DNA from: Chloroflexota bacterium
Lineage (GTDB): Bacteria; Chloroflexota; Anaerolineae; Epilineales; SHYO01
NCBI GenBank assembly: GCA_009692745.1
Contig: SHYO01000025.1
Span: 1 to 35,747, forward strand
DNA length: 35,747 bases
Direction of reading: 5' to 3'
In this document: one piece after another, positions 31,152 to 35,747 of the stretch
How positions within the stretch are numbered: position 1 is the stretch's first letter
Layout: each line of letters begins with the position of its first letter
Position numbers and translations under genes: made by a program
Notes under the pieces: model-generated
The model's input: only the letters and a program-made list of their open reading frames with translations
The model's database searches: none
Told to the model about the DNA's origin: nothing

Positions 31152-31204
31152 GGTTGCCTCATTTTTATCCTGGATTAGGCAACTGCTGGCGAGATGAGGC
31201 AACC
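31152..31204. repeat. Short hairpin with the same GGTTGCCT ends
   Basis: Perfect 11-base terminal inverted repeats GGTTGCCTCAT / ATGAGGCAACC around 31 bases that contain a further AGGCAACT. The left end GGTTGCCTCATTTTT is shared with 30921-30935. The flanking stretches 31056-31151 and 31205-31447 hold no recognised gene. Confidence 0.5.
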
Positions 31205-31447
31205 ATTTACTACAGCAGCATATTATCGGCCGCCAGTTTCAGATACATAGCAATTGCCTCTGTCTTAACCTTCGCATGGCACAGGCATAATGAATCGCCA
31301 TTTCCTGGCCTCAAATGAGAGGCGCTGGCCCTGGTGCAAGGGGCAGAAGGTCGTGATCTGGTTGGAGTGTGTGGTATAATCTCTAGCAAGGGGTGGATCA
31401 GTATGAAACTGTGATTGTGGAGCGGGAAGACGGTAGACTATAACTGA

Positions 31448-31558
31448 CCCCCAAACCTGGGCCATGAGAGCCTGGATACGACCAGGATCTACACCCGGCC
31501 CAGCGCCGGGGGCCTGGAGCGGGCGGTGCGGCGCGCCGGGGGGGAGGTGGATGTATGA
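31448..31558 (+). pseudogene. C-terminal scrap of a tyrosine recombinase
   Basis: Directly after an in-frame TGA (31445-31447) 36 codons read NLGHESLDTTRIYTRPS followed by GGLERAVRRAGGEVDV. LGHxSxxTTxxYxRPS is the hallmark of the last block of XerC/D-type integrases, including the His (LGH) and the nucleophilic Tyr (IYT). The rest of the enzyme is absent upstream. Its stop overlaps the start of the next small gene (ATGA), which suggests the small gene was once co-transcribed with the integrase. Confidence 0.7.
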
Positions 31559-31785
31559 AGCGCCAGCGCACCATCCACCCCATCGAAATCTTTCCGGCCG
31601 CGTATTTCTGGCGCCAAGGCGCCTGGCAGGAGGTAGCCCAAGCCTTGCCGCGAGATGCCTGGCTCCTGGTTCTCCCGGGCGATAACGGGAAACTCCGCCA
31701 AATGACCCTCACTCTGGCAGGCAGATTGAGAGAGCGCGGCAAGCGGGTGATGGTCTGGACAGTGGGAGAGAAGGAGGTACAATAG
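31555..31785 (+). CDS. Small hypothetical protein, formerly coupled to an integrase gene
   Basis: A 76-residue protein with an intact frame, no recognised domain and no membrane segment. It begins MKRQRTIHPIEIFPAAYFW and continues with WQEVAQALPRDAWLLVLPGDNGKLRQMTLTLAGRLRERGKRVMVWTVGEKE, which has the alternation of a small alpha/beta fold. GGAGG lies seven bases before ATG. Its start overlaps the stop of the integrase remnant by four bases. It could be an integrase accessory factor by position, or unrelated. The CHAT gene follows 43 bases later. Confidence 0.5.
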   Translation: MKRQRTIHPIEIFPAAYFWRQGAWQEVAQALPRDAWLLVLPGDNGKLRQMTLTLAGRLRERGKRVMVWTVGEKEVQ

Positions 31786-31828
31786 GATCATAGTCAAACA
31801 GCGTGAGATCAATCCAAAGAGGAGGTAA

Positions 31829-34144
31829 ATGCCTAATAAGTCTTTTGATCCACGCATAGCCTACCAACCTGTAGATATCCGCATCTTCGCCTCTGTCACG
31901 CCGGACGAGTACCCTGTAGAGCTGAGCGTACCTGGCTGGCGGGACTTCGAGCGCGTGGCCGCCAGGCTGGACCCGGCCCACCTCCTTACCATAGCAGCAG
32001 ATCCCCAGGCCTACGGCCTCGCCCTTGGCCAGGGCCTCTTTGCAGATAGCGCCCTTGGCCCCGCTTACCGGGAGACCCAGGCCGCCTTCCAGGCCCGAAA
32101 ACAAGGCCTGCGCATCCGTATCCGCCTGGACCCCGACGAACTGCACGCCCTCCATTGGGAACGCATCTTTCATCCCTTCAGTGGGGGGTGGTATCCCCTG
32201 GGGGTGACTGCCGACACGCCTTTTTCACGACACGTGTTCATAAAGGACTTTAAGCGGGCCGAACCCGAGACCGCCAGGCCGCTGAAGGTCCTAGCCATCA
32301 TCGCCTCGCCCCCTGAACAGAATCCCTATAACCTGGTGCCCATTCCCTTAGAACAGCGCCAGAGGTTGCATCGCACGTTGGACGGCCTGCCCAGCGTGCG
32401 AATCACCTACCTGGAGACCGGCAGCACTACTCCGCCTACTTTAGAACAGATCCGCCCGCAACTCGCCCAGGGCTATCATATCGTCCACTTCCTGTGCCAC
32501 GGGGCTATCACGCCGGGTGGCACAGTCCTCTATCTGGAAAGTGAATCTGGCGATGTGAAACCGGTAGAAAAGTCTGACTTGGTCAGTGCCTTCACCGCCT
32601 TGGCGCAGAAGCCTTTGCTCTGCTTCCTGGCAGCCTGCGAGACAGCAGCAGGCGGGCGGCATGACGCCTTTGTCCCCTTAGGACCAGCGTTGGTGGAGGG
32701 TGGAGGCGTCCACGCCGTGGTCGCCATGTCAGACCGTGTAGGCATGGTCACAGCCAGCACTTTCACCAGCCAATTCTATACTCGCTTGGTGGCTCATGGG
32801 GCAGTAGACCTGGCTGTGAATGAGGCTCGCGCCCAGATCCGAGACCAATGGGATTGGGGCGTGCCGGTGCTCTTTATGCGCTTGCTTGATGGACAGCTTT
32901 TTACCAGGAGAAAGGTAATTATTCTTCCATCCTTCACCACATACATACTAATTGTAGTCATAGCTGCCATGGCACTCTTTTTCTATATTGAAATCACCCC
33001 TCCGAAACCCATGAGGAGTGATTTCAATATTGCTCTCACAAAATTTGGCGAAATTGATGATCGGGGAAACATATCATTTTGGGAAAAGGGAGACGTCGTG
33101 CGTGAATCCATACTTGCCAATCTTCAGAATGAACTTGAAGCAATCCCACGCATCAAGGGAATTGTCGAGATGCGCCTAACAACAAATCTTGTGCAAGGGG
33201 CAACTACTGACCAGAGAAGACAGGCTGTGCAAGCCATTGCCCTGAAGGATAATGCTCACCTAGTTGTGTATGGAAACCTTCAGACACGTGAGGGAAAAAG
33301 TACCTTTGTGCCTGAGTTTTATATTACTAATCTCAAAGGTGCCGAAGAACTCATCGGATCTACTCAATTGGGAACCCCGATAACAATAGGCTCCATTACC
33401 GTAGGTAGCATTGGACCCACGTTAACCGCGCGTACTGAAGCTCTAGTCTTGTTCACCATCGGCTTAATATTTCTTAATGATGGAGACCGTGATAATGCTG
33501 TAACCTGGTTTAGTAGGGCAAAAGTGGTGGAAGGGTGGAAAGATGAGGAGGGTAAGGAGGTTCTCTACCTGTTCTTGGGAACAGCCTATTATCTGCGAGA
33601 TCGGAATAACGATTTGGCCCAGGCGTTTGAGGCTTATAGTAAAGCAACAGGTTTGAATCCTGAGTACGCACGCGCATACCTTGGCCTTGGTAATGTTTAC
33701 CTAAGGGAATATGAGCGCTCTGGTCAACAAGGTGAGACAAAACTAGATCATGCTATAATAGAATATGAGAAGGCCAGTAATGCTAAAGTTAAGCCTATGA
33801 CAGCCTATACGGAAGCTAAAATTCACTACAGCTTAGGGAATGCTTATCTAGTTAAAGCTCAAGGGGGTCAACCCGAGCTGTTTAGTAAAGCAGAGAGCCA
33901 GTTTCAACAAGTGACCAATGATTATGAACAAGGGAATGACCAATTGAGAGCGCTCGCTGCTCAGGCTTATTTTGGTCTAGGTGTTGTTCATGATCTATGG
34001 ACTCAAAATTATCAACTAGCTGCGGATTTTTACCGCAAGAGTATTGGTATTGCTAGTGCCATAGAAGATAAAGATTTGCAACGACGTGTAGAGACTCGGT
34101 TAAAGTATATTGAGTCAGAACTCAAAACAGCGACTCCACCCTAA
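31829..34144 (+). CDS. CHAT-domain (caspase-like) protein with one membrane segment and TPR tail
   Basis: A 771-residue protein. Residues ~1-360 form a CHAT (caspase HetF-associated with TPRs) domain: VHFLCHGA (219-226, catalytic His H224) and CFLAACETAAGG (catalytic Cys C270) give the His-Cys dyad, and GGVHAVVAMSDRVG plus VPVLFMRLLDGQLF close the domain. One membrane segment follows (~365-388, TYILIVVIAAMALFFYIEI). Residues ~395-530 hold a beta/alpha domain with repeated GSITIGSI-like strands, and ~535-760 TPR repeats (LFLGTAYYLRDRNNDLAQAFEAYSKATGLNPEYARAYLGLGNVYL and following). The protease-like part should be inside the cell and the TPR part outside, or the reverse. GGAGG is close to ATG. 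Codon use turns AT-rich after the CHAT domain. The LysM lipoprotein gene follows after 46 bases. Confidence 0.85.
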   Translation: MPNKSFDPRIAYQPVDIRIFASVTPDEYPVELSVPGWRDFERVAARLDPAHLLTIAADPQAYGLALGQGLFADSALGPAYRETQAAFQARKQGLRIRIRLDPDELHALHWERIFHPFSGGWYPLGVTADTPFSRHVFIKDFKRAEPETARPLKVLAIIASPPEQNPYNLVPIPLEQRQRLHRTLDGLPSVRITYLETGSTTPPTLEQIRPQLAQGYHIVHFLCHGAITPGGTVLYLESESGDVKPVEKSDLVSAFTALAQKPLLCFLAACETAAGGRHDAFVPLGPALVEGGGVHAVVAMSDRVGMVTASTFTSQFYTRLVAHGAVDLAVNEARAQIRDQWDWGVPVLFMRLLDGQLFTRRKVIILPSFTTYILIVVIAAMALFFYIEITPPKPMRSDFNIALTKFGEIDDRGNISFWEKGDVVRESILANLQNELEAIPRIKGIVEMRLTTNLVQGATTDQRRQAVQAIALKDNAHLVVYGNLQTREGKSTFVPEFYITNLKGAEELIGSTQLGTPITIGSITVGSIGPTLTARTEALVLFTIGLIFLNDGDRDNAVTWFSRAKVVEGWKDEEGKEVLYLFLGTAYYLRDRNNDLAQAFEAYSKATGLNPEYARAYLGLGNVYLREYERSGQQGETKLDHAIIEYEKASNAKVKPMTAYTEAKIHYSLGNAYLVKAQGGQPELFSKAESQFQQVTNDYEQGNDQLRALAAQAYFGLGVVHDLWTQNYQLAADFYRKSIGIASAIEDKDLQRRVETRLKYIESELKTATPP

Positions 34145-34190
34145 GCACAACACTTACTGGGGACAATTTACAAGCTAACGGGAGGCCTTC

Positions 34191-34994
34191 ATGGATTCGA
34201 AGATTACCTTATTCGGCACCGTCGGTCTTTTCGCCGTGATTGTGATATTTAATAGTGCTTGCATGCCATCCCCCTCGCCGATACCTACATCTCCATCTGC
34301 ACCCACACGTACTATAATACCAACTGTGCCACCTACAGCGACACCTATGCAACCGACAGCAGCAGCTACAAACACCCGTGTCATATTACAGCCACCGATA
34401 CCTACGGTCCCGGTACCTATGCCACCGACAACAGCAGCTACAAACACCTGTGTCATATTACAGCCACCGATACCTACGGTCCCGGTACCTATGCCACCGA
34501 CAACAGCAGCTACAAACACCCGTGTCATACTACCGCCTGTAGCACCTACAATGACAGCAGCAGCCACGAACACCCGTGTCATATTACAGCCACCGATACC
34601 TACGGTCCCGGTACCTATGCCACCGACAACAGCAGCTACAAACACCCGTGTCATATTACAGCCACCGATACCTACGGTCCCGGTACCTATGCCACCGACA
34701 ACAGCAGCTACAAACACCCGTGTCATACTACCGCCTGTAGCACCTACAATGACAGAAGCAGCCACGAACACCCGTGTCATACTACCGCTTGCAACACCTA
34801 CCCGTGTCATACTACCGCCTGTACAAGCTACTGCAACGGCTGCTTACATCACTTACGTTGTGAAGTCGGGCGACACTCTATATATTATTTCTCAAAAGTA
34901 TGGCGTCTCACTACAAGATATTGTCGATATTAACCATTTGGCTGATCCTAATTTGATCGTGGTGGGTCAGGAATTAAGGCTCTACCGCAAATAG
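34191..34994 (+). CDS. LysM lipoprotein with a Pro/Thr-rich tandem-repeat stalk
   Basis: A 267-residue secreted protein. Residues 1-24 form a signal peptide (LFGTVGLFAVIVIFNSAC) with a lipobox-like NSAC, so anchoring through Cys24 is likely though its -3 residue is unusual. A long stalk (~25-210) of Pro/Thr/Val repeats follows, then a C-terminal LysM domain (~220-265): YVVKSGDTLYIISQKYGVSLQDIVDINHLADPNLIVVGQELRL, which binds peptidoglycan or chitin-like glycans. The repeats come as 24-residue (A) and 18-residue (B) units in the order AABAAB. GGGAGG lies five bases before ATG. It is 46 bases after the CHAT gene and probably co-transcribed, suggesting a cell-wall-facing partner of the CHAT-TPR protein. 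Confidence 0.85.
   Translation: MDSKITLFGTVGLFAVIVIFNSACMPSPSPIPTSPSAPTRTIIPTVPPTATPMQPTAAATNTRVILQPPIPTVPVPMPPTTAATNTCVILQPPIPTVPVPMPPTTAATNTRVILPPVAPTMTAAATNTRVILQPPIPTVPVPMPPTTAATNTRVILQPPIPTVPVPMPPTTAATNTRVILPPVAPTMTEAATNTRVILPLATPTRVILPPVQATATAAYITYVVKSGDTLYIISQKYGVSLQDIVDINHLADPNLIVVGQELRLYRK
34353..34826 (+). repeat. Higher-order tandem repeat (72+72+54 bases, twice)
   Basis: Units of 72 bases (coding AATNTRVILQPPIPTVPVPMPP...) and 54 bases (coding AATNTRVILPPVAPTMT) alternate A-A-B-A-A-B and then fade into partial units. Copies are almost identical at DNA level (one R-to-C change in the second A), so the 198-base super-unit appears recently duplicated. All lengths are multiples of three. 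Confidence 0.85.
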
Positions 34995-35128
34995 CGGGAA
35001 ATTGACGATCTAACGTCGATTTGTTTGCATGTTTTAGTGGCGTTTGACCCTGTTTCTCGTTGAAAACGGTAGAGCCGGAATTAATTATTCCTGTACTACG
35101 ACACAAATGCCGGTCACTAAGGTGGTGA

Positions 35129-35464
35129 AAGTGCCCATCTGATCGCCAACTCCAGGGGTGTCCTTACTCGAGGATGATGGGTCCAGTAGTGGAAAGATTC
35201 TACCAGGAATATGGGGGCGTTGCGGATCTTCCAGACGCACGTCCGCCGGGGCTGGCGATATTTGCTCTACCCCCCATTCAGGGATCCAACTCCTCTGTTG
35301 AAGTTAAAGGAGTATCTGTAGCGGGATGGACAAACAATATAAATGATTTCAGAAGTGCCACTGGTATCACATTTCCAATACTTACTGCTAATCCCGGCCT
35401 ACCGGTCAATATAACTGACCCCTTTGTCAAGACTTTGCTGGCGAATCCCGTTTTCCGTAGATAG
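35129..35464 (+). pseudogene. Thioredoxin-fold protein fragment with a CPYS motif
   Basis: The frame opens after TGA (35126-35128) and reads QGCPYSRMMGPVVERFYQEYGG, then VEVKGVSVAGWTNNINDFRSATGITFPILTANPG. The order CxxS-R-x-MGPVVERFYQEY followed by 'VxGVSVxxW...F...TGITFPIL' resembles thioredoxin-like proteins in which the motif would be CPYC; here the second Cys is Ser. No start codon lies before the motif (the first ATG is at 35174, after it), so translation from there would lack the active site. It is likely a 5'-truncated gene. The last 20 bases of the frame's conserved part reappear as both arms of the palindrome at 35553-35595. Confidence 0.5.
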
Positions 35465-35493
35465 GGCACCGGATTTCGCCGGATGTCACGCTT

Positions 35494-35512
35494 AGTGGGG
35501 ACGTTCCCCACT
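35494..35512 (+). terminator. Short stem-loop after the thioredoxin-like fragment
   Basis: AGTGGGGA-CGT-TCCCCACT, an 8-bp perfect stem 30 bases beyond the stop, followed by loosely T-rich sequence (ATTTT, GGTTTT). It is a plausible but not ideal intrinsic terminator. Confidence 0.4.
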
Positions 35513-35552
35513 CCGATTTTCGAGGGTTTTCGGCTCTAAAAACAGATATCTT

Positions 35553-35595
35553 GAATTCGCCAGCAAAGTCTTGACAAGACTTTGCTGGCGAATTC
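35553..35595. repeat. 21-bp perfect inverted repeat built from a neighbouring coding segment
   Basis: Arms of 21 bases (GAATTCGCCAGCAAAGTCTTG and its exact complement) around a single A. The 19-base segment CAAGACTTTGCTGGCGAAT of the right arm also occurs at 35428-35446 inside the thioredoxin-like frame, so three copies of one sequence lie within 170 bases. The remaining bases to the window end (35596-35747) show no recognised feature beyond a lone TTGACA at 35681. Confidence 0.7.
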
Positions 35596-35747
35596 ACCTG
35601 GCTATGCTGTCATTGACCGGGATATACTTTACCAGGCATAGTGAGACTGCGTAATTGACGTTTGTGACGGGGTAGCAGTTTGACAAACCAACTCCGCAGC
35701 AGCATGGTAAGCACTTTAACATTATTGGCTCATAATGCGGGCTAGAG

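Noticed and set aside
34175..34810. 211-codon minus-strand frame with Gly/Val/Thr repeats opposite the LysM gene
   Set aside because: An antisense shadow of the same repeat array, without start signals.
34320..34830. CRISPR array suggested by regular repeats
   Set aside because: The units are adjacent without unique spacers and encode in-frame protein repeats.
34259..34933. Long second plus-strand frame (His/Thr/Cys-rich repeats) through the LysM gene
   Set aside because: It is open only because the tandem repeat lacks stops in that frame. It has no ribosome binding site, and the other frame has signal peptide and LysM domain.
35678..35740. TTGACA and TAATGC near the right edge as a promoter
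   Set aside because: The spacing is far too long for one promoter, and no gene start is visible before the window ends.

Overview
The window looks like a chromosomal segment of a GC-rich, probably free-living bacterium. The mix suggests Chloroflexota (Anaerolineae/Caldilineae-like): a GlnE with GlnD-type ACT domains, a CHAT-TPR membrane protein, DegV, a DUF3267 protein and many toxin-antitoxin fragments. This is inference from gene content; there is no rRNA or other phylogenetic marker, and I recognised no tRNA, rRNA or CRISPR array.

Left part (1-22.8 kb) is mostly intact and dense. A secreted DUF3131-like lipoprotein (344-2527) is followed by a 580-base intergenic region with three evenly built dyads, then two tandem paralogues of unknown function, the second lacking its N-terminal part. 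Facing them is a two-gene unit of D-2-hydroxyacid dehydrogenase plus Asp/Glu-racemase (maleate isomerase-like) protein. Divergent from it runs mutL, then thrC. A minus-strand group follows: a cytochrome-b5-like protein, a cupin and aroC. Next come a DUF3267 membrane protein overlapping a Nudix hydrolase, then a DegV protein and its probable regulator on the minus strand. A 1350-residue glnE carries ACT domains between its two catalytic halves. The section ends with a three-gene unit of creatinase/ectoine-hydrolase-like M24 protein, a second Asp/Glu-racemase-family protein, and an alpha/alpha-barrel protein.

Right part (22.8-35.7 kb) is an accessory region full of broken genes. It holds a cupredoxin lipoprotein beside a histidine kinase that has lost its 5' end and carries an in-frame TAG, with an intact LuxR-type response regulator; a VTT/YqaA-like membrane protein that seems cut at its 3' end; two paralogous RHH antitoxins, each followed by the wreck of a PIN-domain toxin; an intact Phd/YefM-RelE pair; a pRiA4b ORF-3-like protein; a shortened GH36-like glycosidase; a tyrosine recombinase C-terminal scrap; and a thioredoxin-fold fragment. 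Within it sits the most interesting intact unit: a CHAT protease-like protein with one membrane segment and a TPR tail (31829-34144), followed 46 bases later by a repeat-stalked LysM lipoprotein (34191-34994).

The window is also rich in perfect palindromes and short dispersed hairpin repeats. One (CTGAGAGTACTCAG) occurs three times, once inside the glnE coding sequence. A pair of nested hairpin elements sharing GGTTGCCT ends lies at 30913-31204.
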